Positions 7,851-15,348 of a DNA stretch of 33,623 nt are shown here, piece by piece. Made by a program: the position numbers and the translations under genes. The notes beneath the pieces were generated by a model that saw nothing but the letters and a program-made list of their open reading frames with translations, was not told the DNA's origin and did no database searches. Every line of letters begins with the position of its first letter. Positions within the stretch are counted from its first letter, which is position 1. Where the stretch lies: assembly GCF_019417665.1 (NCBI RefSeq), contig NZ_DXUU01000033.1:1-33623 (forward strand). The letters are read 5' to 3'. Origin of the DNA: Ruminococcus sp. (GTDB lineage: Bacteria > Bacillota > Clostridia > Oscillospirales > Ruminococcaceae).

Positions 7851-9437
7851 TTATTTTGCGTAATCTACTACACGGCTCTCTCGGATCAGATTAACCTTGA
7901 TCTGACCCGGATAGTCCATTTCGGCTTCGATCTGCTTTGCGATCTGGCGTGCCACCAGAACCATCTTTTCGTCATTGATGACTTCAGGTACGACCATAAC
8001 ACGGATCTCACGGCCTGCTTGCAGTGCATAGCATTTTTCCACGCCTTCATAGGATGCGCAGATGCTTTCCAGCTTTTGCAGCCGTTTGATGTAGTTTTCA
8101 TAGTTCTCGCTTCTTGCTGCCGGACGTGCCGCAGAAATGGCATCGGCAGCCTGTACGATACATGCAATAGCTGTTTTCGGTTCCACATCGTTGTGATGGG
8201 CTTCAATAGCGTGAATGACCTCGTTGTTCTCATTGTACTTTCGGCATACATCCACACCGATCTGTACGTGAGAGCCTTCAATCTCGGCGGTCAGTGCTTT
8301 GCCGATATCGTGGAGCAGTCCGGCACGGCGTGCCAAATTTGCGTCTACGCCCAGCTCTGATGCCAGCACACCGCACAGCTTGGAAACTTCAATGGAGTGC
8401 GCCAGGACATTCTGGCGATAGCTGGTACGGTAATACAGTCGTCCAAGGAGCTTCACCAGCTCGTTGTTCACGCCGTGGACATTGGTCTCCAGCACAGCAC
8501 GTTCGCCTTCCTGGCGGATACGGTGCTCTACCTCACGGCGTGCCTTTTCGACCATTTCCTCGATCTTAGTGGGATGGATTCGTCCATCGGCAATGAGCTT
8601 TTCCAGTGCGATCCGGGCAACCTCACGGCGCACGTGATCGAAGCAGGAAAGAGCGATTGCCTCCGGTGTATCGTCGATAATGATGTCTACACCAGTAAGG
8701 GTCTCCAGGGTGCGGATATTCCGTCCCTCACGGCCGATGATGCGGCCTTTCATTTCGTCATTGGGCAGTGTTACAACGGAGACTGCCGTTTCAGATACCT
8801 GATCTGCCGCACATTTTGCAATGGCGAGAGAAATATAGCTGCGTGCTTTTTCTTCGCATTCATCCTTGAGCTGCTGCTCGTAATAAGAGAGCTTCACAGC
8901 CTTTTCGTGGACAAGCTCGTCTTCCAGGGTGTTTAGGATGTATTCCTTTGCCTGATCCTGGGTCAGTCCGGAGATCCGTTCTAGTTCTTGGAGTTGATCT
9001 TCCTTGACAGCTTCTGCTTCCGCCAGCTTTTCCTCAGCGTTTTTCAGCTTTCGCTTGAGAGACTCTTCCTTGCGGTCCAGATTGTCGGTCTTTTTGTCCA
9101 GGTTTTCTTCCTTCTGTTGAATACGGCGTTCCTGCCGTCCGATCTCGGAGCGTCTGTCCTTGATCTCTTTTTCTGCGTCTGAACGGAGCTTATAAATCTC
9201 GTCCTTTGCTTCGATCAGAACATTTTTCTTTTTGGATTCTGCTTCTTTTTTTGCATCCTCCAGAATGCGTCCGGCTTCTTTTTCCGCAGAACCGATGGCA
9301 GCTTCTGCCTGTTGCTTTCGTTGTTCTACACCTTTTAAAATGCCCTTGCGGTATGCAAGCCATCCGGCAATTCCTGCGCCGATCAAAAGCGCAACCGCAC
9401 AGAGGATCACCGTCAGTGCCAAACTCACTTCTTGCAT
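7851..9437 (-). CDS. rny: ribonuclease Y
   Basis: RNase Y is the membrane-anchored endoribonuclease that starts mRNA decay in many Firmicutes. The 528 residues match the family length (about 520). They contain an N-terminal transmembrane helix (about 5-27), a long charged coiled coil (about 35-200), a KH domain with GRIIGREGRN (231-240), and an HD domain with metal-binding H376/D377 (LLHDIGK) and further His at H414/H415. AAGGAGGT lies about ten bases before the ATG. The nearest good minus-strand promoter is about 450 bp upstream, giving an unusually long leader. Confidence 0.97.
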   Translation of the reverse strand: MQEVSLALTVILCAVALLIGAGIAGWLAYRKGILKGVEQRKQQAEAAIGSAEKEAGRILEDAKKEAESKKKNVLIEAKDEIYKLRSDAEKEIKDRRSEIGRQERRIQQKEENLDKKTDNLDRKEESLKRKLKNAEEKLAEAEAVKEDQLQELERISGLTQDQAKEYILNTLEDELVHEKAVKLSYYEQQLKDECEEKARSYISLAIAKCAADQVSETAVSVVTLPNDEMKGRIIGREGRNIRTLETLTGVDIIIDDTPEAIALSCFDHVRREVARIALEKLIADGRIHPTKIEEMVEKARREVEHRIRQEGERAVLETNVHGVNNELVKLLGRLYYRTSYRQNVLAHSIEVSKLCGVLASELGVDANLARRAGLLHDIGKALTAEIEGSHVQIGVDVCRKYNENNEVIHAIEAHHNDVEPKTAIACIVQAADAISAARPAARSENYENYIKRLQKLESICASYEGVEKCYALQAGREIRVMVVPEVINDEKMVLVARQIAKQIEAEMDYPGQIKVNLIRESRVVDYAK

Positions 9438-9878
9438 CTCTATGCACTACCTCCTTATAACTGATTTGTCTATCTATACAACACAGCGGCGTTTTCGCCA
9501 AAGGGGCATGTGCGTCTCGTATTCACTTGTATTTTTCCTCAGAAATTTTTCCCGTTTTTTACCGGGCAGTGCCGTACCGCATACCCAGCAGAGGCAGGCA
9601 GTGCGCCCTTCAGGGTATTCTGCACCGTATCAAAAGGGAATATCGTAATTTCGTGATCACATTTCTCCGATATTTTCTGTCAATAACAGAAAAAGCAGTT
9701 CCAGCGTCATGTTGTGAAATGCCGCTGTTTGTGCAATCTTTATGGAAAACCGTCCACAGGTGAAGTTTGATTCCGCTGTGACCGGCATCTGTAATGAATC
9801 AAAACGCACACGTTTCAAAACGCAGCGTTTCCCGGCGAAGCGCTGCCGGGATTCGTTTGTAATTTGATACAACACTTT
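9438..9878 (-). other. long untranslated leader or unannotated RNA upstream of rny
   Basis: About 440 bases separate the minus-strand promoter at 9883-9911 from the rny start. No open frame with a credible ribosome binding site is visible. There is a GC-rich hairpin CCCGGC / GCCGGG near 9831-9850, close to the expected 5' end, and a second one (CCCGG / CCGGG region) near 9551-9566. It could be an mRNA leader, a small RNA or simple spacer. I recognise no known RNA family. Confidence 0.35.
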
Positions 9879-9882
9879 TATT

Positions 9883-9911
9883 TTACACTGTTTCATTGTA
9901 CTTGTCAAGCT
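9883..9911 (-). promoter_or_regulatory. near-consensus minus-strand promoter, rny direction
   Basis: Read on the minus strand: TTGACA, a 17-bp spacer, then TAAAAT. It is the best candidate for driving rny. No other minus-strand gene lies between it and rny. Confidence 0.6.
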
Positions 9912-10057
9912 GTTTTGAGAAAGATTCACATTTCTTTTTTTGCGGAAAGGATGATTCATAGAAAAGACAGCCTGCCCCGGTGATTCGGATGACTGTGCGG
10001 ATATTTTAGAAATCTGTCTTTCCGTCATTCTTAGGCGAAATTTGTGCAAAATGGCAA

Positions 10058-10086
10058 TTGCTATACAAGGGAAAATATGGTATACT
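10058..10086 (+). promoter_or_regulatory. promoter of the CAP-dockerin gene
   Basis: TTGCTA (10058-10063), a 17-bp spacer, TATACT (10081-10086), about 40 bp before the start codon. Confidence 0.65.
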
Positions 10087-10124
10087 ATTCTAAAGGAAAA
10101 CGATACCTCAGAAAGGAGTATCTT

Positions 10125-11657
10125 ATGAAACGTTTTATGACAAAGATTGCCGCTTGTATGATGGCTGCTCTGACAGCATTCTGTATCTGCGGTCATATTC
10201 CGCCGTGTTCCGTGCCGGTGGCGGCAATGTCTACCAATGAGACCGATGAGGATTTACAATTTTATGCCGATCAGGTAGTTGCTCTGGTCAACATCGAACG
10301 TGCAGCAGAGGGGCTGGATCCGCTCTATGCCGTACCGGTTCTGAACGAAGCGGCGGCTGTCCGGGCGGAGGAGTGTACAGAACTGTTTGATCACACCAGA
10401 CCGGACGGTACGAAATGCTTTACTGTTTTGAAAGCGTATGGCGTTTCCTATATGAGTGCAGGAGAAAATATTGCCCAGGGCTATACTTCGCCGGAAGACG
10501 TGGTAGAAGGATGGATGAACTCTCAGGGACACCGGGAAAATATTCTGGACGCAGATTTTGACTGCATCGGCGTGGGCATTGCAAAGGATGGCGGCGTCCT
10601 CACCTGGACGCAGTTCTTTGTGGGAGGCAGCAATGTCACTGGGAAATATATGCCGGAGTATCAGGATACCACAATGACAACCACCACGATCACAACAACC
10701 ACCACTACAACAACTACCACGACGACTACTACCATGATGCCTACAACTACCTCAACATCAGAAACGACAGAACCTGTGCGAGTTTATGTTGATTCGTATC
10801 CGTCCTATCTTTATGTAGGAGATACAGATTATGTCGATGCGCATTGGACTGGCGGCGGATATAGTGGGTGGCAGTATTGCGTATATTATTCGTCCGATGA
10901 AAGCGTCCTGCAAGTTGATTTTTCTACAGGAAAATTAACAGCAATTGCACCAGGAGAAGCGAGCATTATCATTGGTTCTCCGGGAGACAGCAAGACGGTT
11001 TATATTGAAGTTTTAGAGAAACCGGAAACGACTACTTCTACGACAATGACAACGACTACGACTACCACAACCACGACAACTACCACTACAGAAGAGCCCA
11101 TGCGGATTGCGTTGGAATATTTCCCGTCCTATCTTTATGTAGGCGAAATAGACTATATCTCTGCATCTTGGAGCGCCAAAGGAATGAGTTCAAGAAATTC
11201 TTGTAGATATTATTCGTCTGACGAAAGCGTACTTTATGTTGATGAATTGACAGGAGAATTGACAGCGATTTCCCCGGGCTATGCCATCATTACAATTGGG
11301 ACTGGGTACTCTGACGGCTCCACGGAATCAGTTTACATTGAAGTTTTAAAGAAACCGGAAACGACTCCTTCTATGACAATGATGACAACAACGACAACTA
11401 CCACGACAACAACGACAACCACCACCACAGCAATACCTGAAGATCCCATTTATGGTGATGTGGATCTGGATGGCAGGGTTTCTCTGGTAGATGTCATTTT
11501 GCTGAACCATAAGATCGCCGGGGCGGTGCAGTTCAATGAAGCCCAGCTTCGGGTGGCAGACTGCTGTCAGGACGGCGAGGTGAACAATGATGATTCCCTG
11601 ACACTTCTGCGGTTTCTGGTACGGCTTATCTCGTATATTCCCACTTCAGCATCGTAA
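10125..11657 (+). CDS. secreted CAP (SCP/PR1) domain protein with two BIG2-like domains and a dockerin
   Basis: The ATG at 10125 follows GAAAGGAG and gives 510 residues. The order is: signal peptide (1-34); CAP domain (about 45-170) with HTRPDG, GENIA, GHRENIL and the LTWTQFF strand; a Thr-rich linker; a BIG2-like Ig domain (about 218-300); a second Thr linker; a second BIG2-like domain (about 325-411); a third Thr linker; and a C-terminal dockerin with two F-hand repeats (DVDLDGRVSLVDVILLN and DCCQDGEVNNDDSLTLLRFL). The dockerin should dock it to a cohesin-bearing scaffoldin outside the cell. The role of bacterial CAP domains is mostly unknown. The two BIG2 units are clear duplicates (both have PSYLYVG and YYSSDESVL). 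The linkers are encoded by near-pure ACN runs at about 10672-10746, 11031-11089 and 11382-11430. Confidence 0.92.
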   Translation: MKRFMTKIAACMMAALTAFCICGHIPPCSVPVAAMSTNETDEDLQFYADQVVALVNIERAAEGLDPLYAVPVLNEAAAVRAEECTELFDHTRPDGTKCFTVLKAYGVSYMSAGENIAQGYTSPEDVVEGWMNSQGHRENILDADFDCIGVGIAKDGGVLTWTQFFVGGSNVTGKYMPEYQDTTMTTTTITTTTTTTTTTTTTTMMPTTTSTSETTEPVRVYVDSYPSYLYVGDTDYVDAHWTGGGYSGWQYCVYYSSDESVLQVDFSTGKLTAIAPGEASIIIGSPGDSKTVYIEVLEKPETTTSTTMTTTTTTTTTTTTTTEEPMRIALEYFPSYLYVGEIDYISASWSAKGMSSRNSCRYYSSDESVLYVDELTGELTAISPGYAIITIGTGYSDGSTESVYIEVLKKPETTPSMTMMTTTTTTTTTTTTTTTAIPEDPIYGDVDLDGRVSLVDVILLNHKIAGAVQFNEAQLRVADCCQDGEVNNDDSLTLLRFLVRLISYIPTSAS

Positions 11658-11663
11658 GACATA

Positions 11664-11824
11664 AGAGTCTGTTTCGTATCTTTTTCCACGCATCTTTTTG
11701 GTGAATTTTGTTGCTTTCTACGTTGAAAATTCTTGCTGGACGAAAGCCCACCTGCGAATTTTCGCCTTGAAATCAACGAAAATTCACTCAAAAATCTACG
11801 CAGAAAAGTTACGAAGCAGGCTCT
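11664..11824. repeat. 161-bp terminal-inverted-repeat element, copy 1
   Basis: The ends AGAGTCTGTTTCGTA (11664-11678) and TACGAAGCAGGCTCT (11810-11824) are inverted repeats matching at 13 of 15 bases. Inside is a second nested pair, GGTGAATTTT / AAAATTCACT, and a third, GAATTTTCG / CGAAAATTC. It has no open frame of note. It lies 6 bp after the CAP gene stop and could also act as its terminator. A sister copy is at 13449-13610. Confidence 0.85.
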
Positions 11825-11861
11825 AAAATGAGACATTTTTTTATGAAATTGTGCAAATCCA

Positions 11862-11890
11862 TTGACATTAACGGTGGATTGTGCTATAAT
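11862..11890 (+). promoter_or_regulatory. consensus sigma-A promoter
   Basis: TTGACA (11862-11867), a 17-bp spacer, TATAAT (11885-11890), with an extended TGC before the -10. It is a perfect consensus match, 55 bp before the zinc-ribbon/DUF4234 gene. Confidence 0.9.
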
Positions 11891-11945
11891 AATTGAGAAA
11901 TATCATGTGGCTGATTCAGCCAAATACAAAATGAGGAGAATACTT

Positions 11946-12455
11946 ATGATTTGTCCAAATTGCGGAAGCAACAACCCGGATGGTGTGGCATTTTGCGCCA
12001 ACTGCGGTGCTACAATCCAGAACAATGCGGCAAACAATGCAGCAAATGGAAATGCAGTACCGCCTCAGACACCGCCCCAGTTCACCGGAACGCCCATTCC
12101 TCCCGGCGGCAGCGGTATCGAGCAGCGGAATATTGCCCTGTCCATCATCCTTTCCATTATCACTTGCGGTATCTATGGTCTGTACTGGATCTATACCATT
12201 ACAGAAGATACCAACCGTCTGACCGGCAATCCCAATGCCACTTCTGGCGGCATTGTCATCTTGCTGGGAATCGTGACCTGCGGTATCTACACATGGTACT
12301 GGATGTACAAGGAAGGCGAATATCTGGATCAGGTGAAAATGGCACGGGGAATCCCCTCCAGCAATTCGGGTATTCTTTACCTGATTCTCTCCATCGTGGG
12401 GCTGGGAATTGTCTCTTATGCGCTTATTCAGAATGAACTGAATAACCTGGCATAA
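11946..12455 (+). CDS. zinc-ribbon and DUF4234 membrane protein
   Basis: The ATG at 11946 is preceded by GAGGAG at a 7-base spacing and gives 169 residues. A short N-terminal zinc ribbon (CPNCGSNN...CANCG, Cys pairs at about 3/6 and 18/21) is followed by an Asn/Pro-rich linker to about residue 58. Then come three hydrophobic segments typical of DUF4234: NIALSIILSIITCGIYGLYW, IVILLGIVTCGIYTWYWMY and ILYLILSIVGLGIVSYALI. Two TCGIY motifs repeat at the same place in the first two helices, suggesting internal duplication. The function is unknown. Its perfect promoter suggests strong constitutive expression. Confidence 0.88.
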   Translation: MICPNCGSNNPDGVAFCANCGATIQNNAANNAANGNAVPPQTPPQFTGTPIPPGGSGIEQRNIALSIILSIITCGIYGLYWIYTITEDTNRLTGNPNATSGGIVILLGIVTCGIYTWYWMYKEGEYLDQVKMARGIPSSNSGILYLILSIVGLGIVSYALIQNELNNLA

Positions 12456-12475
12456 ATGGATCATTTTTTGCAATG

Positions 12476-12508
12476 AAAAGGGGCTGTACGACTCGTACAG
12501 TCCCTTTT
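12476..12508 (+). terminator. terminator after the DUF4234 gene
   Basis: AAAAGGGGCTGTACGA pairs with TCGTACAGTCCCTTTT around a tiny loop. One G-T pair interrupts an otherwise long stem. Confidence 0.85.
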
Positions 12509-12527
12509 GTGATAATCGGGAGGAATT

Positions 12528-12953
12528 ATGGAAAAAAGCTGTTTTAGCACATTTTTTCGACAGTACCGAAAACAACTGAAAACTGCTGGGATTTTGGGAG
12601 CGTTGGGACTGGGGTATTATATTCTGACCCGGCTGACGCCATTCCGGATTCCGTGTTTGTTTCAGAAAATCACGGGATTTGCCTGTCCTGGCTGCGGTGT
12701 GACCCATTTTTGTATGCGTTTATTGCAGCTGGATTTTTCCGGTGCGGCAAAGGAAAATCTGGCGATCGCAGTGCTGCTGCCGATCTGGGTGGGAGCGATT
12801 CTCATTCGGGTGATATGGCATCCCAGATGGCTGCAAAAAAACAGCCGTGGGGAAAAAATACTGCTCTGGGGCAGTATTGCAGTGCTTTTGGTGTTCGGTG
12901 TGGTGCGCAATTTGCCAGGCATGGAATTTTTGCTGCCGTCTTATCGGCGATAG
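12528..12953 (+). CDS. DUF2752 family membrane protein
   Basis: This 141-residue protein has GGGAGGA ahead of its ATG. The DUF2752 hallmark FACPGCGVTHFCMRLLQLDF (about 52-71, family pattern CPGCGxTR) sits between hydrophobic helices: GILGALGLGYYIL (about 21-33), LAIAVLLPIWVGAILIRVIW (about 78-97) and ILLWGSIAVLLVFGVVR (about 110-126). The paired Cys may bind metal. DUF2752 has no assigned function. It often sits near other small zinc-ribbon membrane genes, as here. Confidence 0.88.
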   Translation: MEKSCFSTFFRQYRKQLKTAGILGALGLGYYILTRLTPFRIPCLFQKITGFACPGCGVTHFCMRLLQLDFSGAAKENLAIAVLLPIWVGAILIRVIWHPRWLQKNSRGEKILLWGSIAVLLVFGVVRNLPGMEFLLPSYRR

Positions 12954-12977
12954 GAACGCACTTTCTCCTCCAGGAAT

Positions 12978-13085
12978 ATGATGGAGCAAACGCTGGATGC
13001 GTTTAAAATGTTCGGGAACGGGCATACTAACAGCGAACCGGCAAGCGGCGATAGCGCCGGCGTTGCATTACGGAAACCATCATGA
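12978..13085 (+). CDS. candidate 35-residue small ORF just upstream of mazF
   Basis: A short frame opens with two consecutive ATGs (12978, 12981), has CAGGA a few bases upstream, and stops at 13085, 16 bp before the toxin start. The product begins MMEQTLDAFKMFG and ends ALRKPS. It is hydrophilic and has no motif I recognise. Its position is where an antitoxin would be expected, but it is much shorter than MazE-type antitoxins (about 80 residues). It could be a leader peptide, an antitoxin remnant or chance. Confidence 0.3.
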   Translation: MMEQTLDAFKMFGNGHTNSEPASGDSAGVALRKPS

Positions 13086-13101
13086 ATAAGGAGGGATTCC
13101 C

Positions 13102-13449
13102 ATGCTGGTCAAGCGTGGCGAAATTTATTATGCAGATTTAAGCCCGGTTGTGGGCTCGGAACAGGGCGGTGTCCGACCGGTACTTATCGTACAGAATGAT
13201 GTCGGAAACCGGCACAGTCCCACTGTGATCGCAGCGGCGATCACTAGCCGGAAGGATAAAGCGAAGCTGCCCACCCATATTGACGTTCAGGCGGCGACCT
13301 GCGGACTGACAAAGGACAGTGTGGTACTGCTGGAACAGATCCGCACACTGGATAAACGGCGGCTGAAAGATCGTATGGGCGAACTGGATGAACCGTCTAT
13401 GACAAGGGTAGATCACGCTTTGCAGGTGAGTTTCGGCTTGCCGCTATAA
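13102..13449 (+). CDS. ndoA: MazF/PemK-type endoribonuclease toxin
   Basis: The protein has 115 residues, the standard length of the B. subtilis NdoA (EndoA) group, sequence-specific mRNA interferases. Motifs are the N-terminal KRGEIYYADLSP with the catalytic-loop Arg, VGSEQGGVRPVLIVQND (17-33), and the conserved Thr-Ser pair in AAITSRKDK (45-53) on the active-site strand. LLEQIRTLDKRRL (76-88) is also conserved. AAGGAGGGA lies upstream of the ATG. No full-length antitoxin gene precedes it; the upstream frame is only 35 codons. In clostridia this toxin is often a conserved single gene near alr, so the lack of a partner may be normal. The stop codon overlaps the first base of repeat copy 2. 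Confidence 0.93.
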   Translation: MLVKRGEIYYADLSPVVGSEQGGVRPVLIVQNDVGNRHSPTVIAAAITSRKDKAKLPTHIDVQAATCGLTKDSVVLLEQIRTLDKRRLKDRMGELDEPSMTRVDHALQVSFGLPL

Positions 13450-13610
13450 GAGCCTGTTCAGCACCTTTTCGCACATGTCCTTTCGGTGAATTTTACTGCT
13501 TTCTGCGTTAAAAATTCTTGCCGGGCGACAGCCCGCCTGCGAATTTTCGCCTTGAAATCAGCGAAAATTCACTCAAAAATCCATGCACGACAAGATACTA
13601 AACAGGCTCT
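13449..13610. repeat. 162-bp terminal-inverted-repeat element, copy 2
   Basis: The ends AGAGCCTGTTCAG and TAAACAGGCTCT are inverted, and internal nested stems match those of the copy at 11664-11824 (GGTGAATTTTACTGC, CTGCGAATTTTCGCCTTG, GCGAAAATTCACTC). The first base is the last base of the mazF stop codon. Confidence 0.85.
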
Positions 13611-13643
13611 AAGCGCCGGACAGCAGAAAATCCATACAAAATC

Positions 13644-13673
13644 GGGCGGATGATATCCGCCCTTGCATTTTTA
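13644..13673 (+). terminator. terminator after mazF and the repeat
   Basis: GGGCGGA (13644-13650) pairs with TCCGCCC (13656-13662), then TTGCATTTTTATT. Confidence 0.8.
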
Positions 13674-13679
13674 TTGCAC

Positions 13680-13711
13680 AAAAAGAGCGTACACCAGATG
13701 GTATGCGCTCT
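13680..13711 (-). terminator. terminator of rpsT
   Basis: On the minus strand AGAGCGCATACC pairs with GGTGTACGCTCT (one mismatch) and is followed by TTTTTGTG, 30 bp after the rpsT stop. Confidence 0.85.
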
Positions 13712-13740
13712 GATTTGTTATTTGGCTTTGACAGTAAAAC

Positions 13741-14001
13741 TTAGCCAGCTGCGTTCAGCTTCTTCGCCAGCTGAGACTTCTTGCGGGCAGCAGCATTCTT
13801 GTGCATCAGACCCTTTGCACAAGCTTGGTCAACACGCTTGATTGCTGCGCGTACTGCAGCTTCCTTGTCAGCAGCGTTTGCTGCACATGCAGTATCAGCC
13901 TTCTTAATCATGGTCTTCAGGTTGGACTTGCGAGCCTTGTTAGCAGCAGTCTTTGTAGCGCTTACTTTTACACGCTTCTTTGCAGAACGAATATTCGGCA
14001 T
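13741..14001 (-). CDS. rpsT: 30S ribosomal protein S20
   Basis: S20 is a small basic 16S rRNA-binding protein of the 30S body. The 86 residues start MPNIRSAKKRVK and match the family in length and in Lys/Ala composition (AAIKRVDQACAKGLMHKNAAARKKSQLAKKL). The ATG at 14001 has AAGGAG about 9 bases upstream. A longer in-frame opening to 14067 adds only non-conserved residues. It is transcribed alone from its own promoter and has a leader of about 170 nt. Confidence 0.97.
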   Translation of the reverse strand: MPNIRSAKKRVKVSATKTAANKARKSNLKTMIKKADTACAANAADKEAAVRAAIKRVDQACAKGLMHKNAAARKKSQLAKKLNAAG

Positions 14002-14172
14002 AGTTAAAATCTCCTTTTCAGATAATATGGTCGGAATTTCCTCGAATAACCGGAAAGTTGTCGTCATACACTAAAAACAGCATTGACACGGTACCGTCTT
14101 TAGCTGGAAAAATTCCCTTGCAGATGGAACGACCAAATGCTGGTGCTCTCCGAGAGAACACCGTGACTAAAC
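14002..14172 (-). promoter_or_regulatory. rpsT 5' leader with a strong hairpin
   Basis: About 170 nt of leader follow the promoter. Near its 5' end a stem GGTGTTCTC / GAGAGCACC (about 14143-14163) is almost perfect. Further down is the self-complementary GACGGTACCGTGTC (about 14085-14098). Ribosomal-protein leaders are often autoregulatory; that role is only inferred here. Confidence 0.4.
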
Positions 14173-14174
14173 TT

Positions 14175-14203
14175 TATTATACCACAGAACACGCCAAAAT
14201 GCA
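14175..14203 (-). promoter_or_regulatory. promoter of rpsT
   Basis: Minus strand: TTGCAT, a 17-bp spacer, TATAAT. Confidence 0.8.
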
Positions 14204-14280
14204 ATAGGTATTTTCGAGGAAGCCGACAATGTTTTGACGTGAAAAGCCAGCAGATTGCACAAAAACAGGAGGTTTCTCAC

Positions 14281-15135
14281 ATGGATGCCATTCGTACTGA
14301 CCTTGCCGTAGAGCGTACTGCCGCTGCACCGGAGTTGCCCGGCGTGACACAGGAAACACGTGGAAAGACTTTTTCTATCACAGAGATCCGCATCAAGAAC
14401 GACACCTGCGGTGCACCGATCGGGAAACCGGCAGGCCGTTATGTGACGCTGGAGGCAGAGGTGCTCTCACGGAACAGTGCTCAGTATGAGGAGATGGCGG
14501 AGGAACTTGCCACTGAACTGGAGCGATTTTTGCCGAAGGAGGGATGCGTTTTCGTAGCCGGACTGGGAAATCGTGCCATTACGCCGGATGCGCTGGGACC
14601 TCGTGTGGCGTCGAAAGTGTTGGCAACACGTCATCTGCGCACGGCGCTCAGTGAGGAGGAACTGGAATATCTGCCGGAACTGCGCCCGGTATGCGTTCTT
14701 GCCGGGGGCGTTTTAGGGCAGACCGGTATGGAATCGGCGGAACTATTGGAGGCAGTCTGCCGTCAGGTGCAGCCGGCAGCAGTTGTGGCAGTGGATGCCC
14801 TGGCATGTGCAGAGCTGTCCCGTTTGGGAACGACGATCCAGATGAGTGACAGCGGCATTTCGCCGGGCAGCGGCGTAGCAAATCACCGTGCGGAATTGTC
14901 AAAGCGCACACTGGGCGTGCCAGTAGTGGCGCTAGGGGTGCCTACGGTGGTGGATCTGCACACGGCGGTGCAAGGGATCTACGGCAAGAGTGTACCGAAA
15001 AATCGTCCCAATATGATGGTGACGCCCAGAGATGTGGACAGGCTCATTGATCATGCCGGGGATTTGCTGGCTTGTTCGCTGAATATGGCATTGCATCCCG
15101 GTATGACCTTTGCACAAGCAGAGGGACTGGGATAA
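14281..15135 (+). CDS. gpr: GPR germination (spore) protease
   Basis: GPR degrades small acid-soluble spore proteins during germination. The ATG at 14281 follows AGGAGG and gives 284 residues; the in-frame ATG at 14239 lacks a ribosome site. The N-terminus MDAIRTDLAVE carries the family self-processing motif (compare the SASP cleavage motif T-E-F-A-S-E). Conserved stretches include GLGNRAITPDALGPRV, VLAGGVLGQTGMESAE, VDALACAELSRLGTTIQMSD, SGISPGSGVANHRAELS and VPTVVD. It is shorter than Bacillus GPR (about 370) but within the clostridial range. It stands alone and is divergent from rpsT, an arrangement seen in other Firmicutes. Its presence indicates a sporulating lineage. Confidence 0.95.
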   Translation: MDAIRTDLAVERTAAAPELPGVTQETRGKTFSITEIRIKNDTCGAPIGKPAGRYVTLEAEVLSRNSAQYEEMAEELATELERFLPKEGCVFVAGLGNRAITPDALGPRVASKVLATRHLRTALSEEELEYLPELRPVCVLAGGVLGQTGMESAELLEAVCRQVQPAAVVAVDALACAELSRLGTTIQMSDSGISPGSGVANHRAELSKRTLGVPVVALGVPTVVDLHTAVQGIYGKSVPKNRPNMMVTPRDVDRLIDHAGDLLACSLNMALHPGMTFAQAEGLG

Positions 15136-15178
15136 AAACTATAGCGTAGCATCGAAGAATATTCCTTCTTCCATCTTT

Positions 15179-15217
15179 AAAAAACGTCATTGCTGCCTGC
15201 GGCGGTTCGTTTTTATT
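15179..15217 (+). terminator. probable terminator after gpr
   Basis: AAAAACG (15180-15186) pairs with CGTTTTT (15208-15214) around a core containing GCCTGCGGC. The stem is weak in its middle. Confidence 0.5.
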
Positions 15218-15281
15218 TGTGATCACTGCTCCCTTGTGAATATTCACGGAAATTGTCTCTGAATCTCGTGCAATTTGTGAC

Positions 15282-15311
15282 TTGCGCCGACACCTGAAAA
15301 TATGCTATAAT
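15282..15311 (+). promoter_or_regulatory. promoter of the solute-binding lipoprotein gene
   Basis: TTGCGC, an 18-bp spacer with extended TGC, TATAAT (15306-15311), 38 bp before the start codon. Confidence 0.65.
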
Positions 15312-15348
15312 AATTATGTACGTTTGCAGAAAGGAGTTGGTGTGATTC

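Noticed and set aside
9657..10196. Minus-strand 179-codon frame covering the CAP gene promoter
   Set aside because: It overlaps the promoter and start of the CAP gene and has no ribosome site. Its last 44 codons fall in the rny leader but show no coding signature.
10672..11430. ACN-rich tracts as a possible CRISPR or minisatellite array
   Set aside because: They encode poly-Thr linkers in frame within a secreted protein, with no repeat-spacer structure.
11918..12110. Possible CRISPR or phage-defence content among the small membrane and toxin genes
   Set aside because: No direct-repeat arrays, nucleases, reverse transcriptases or other defence-type domains are present. The genes are DUF4234, DUF2752 and a solitary MazF.
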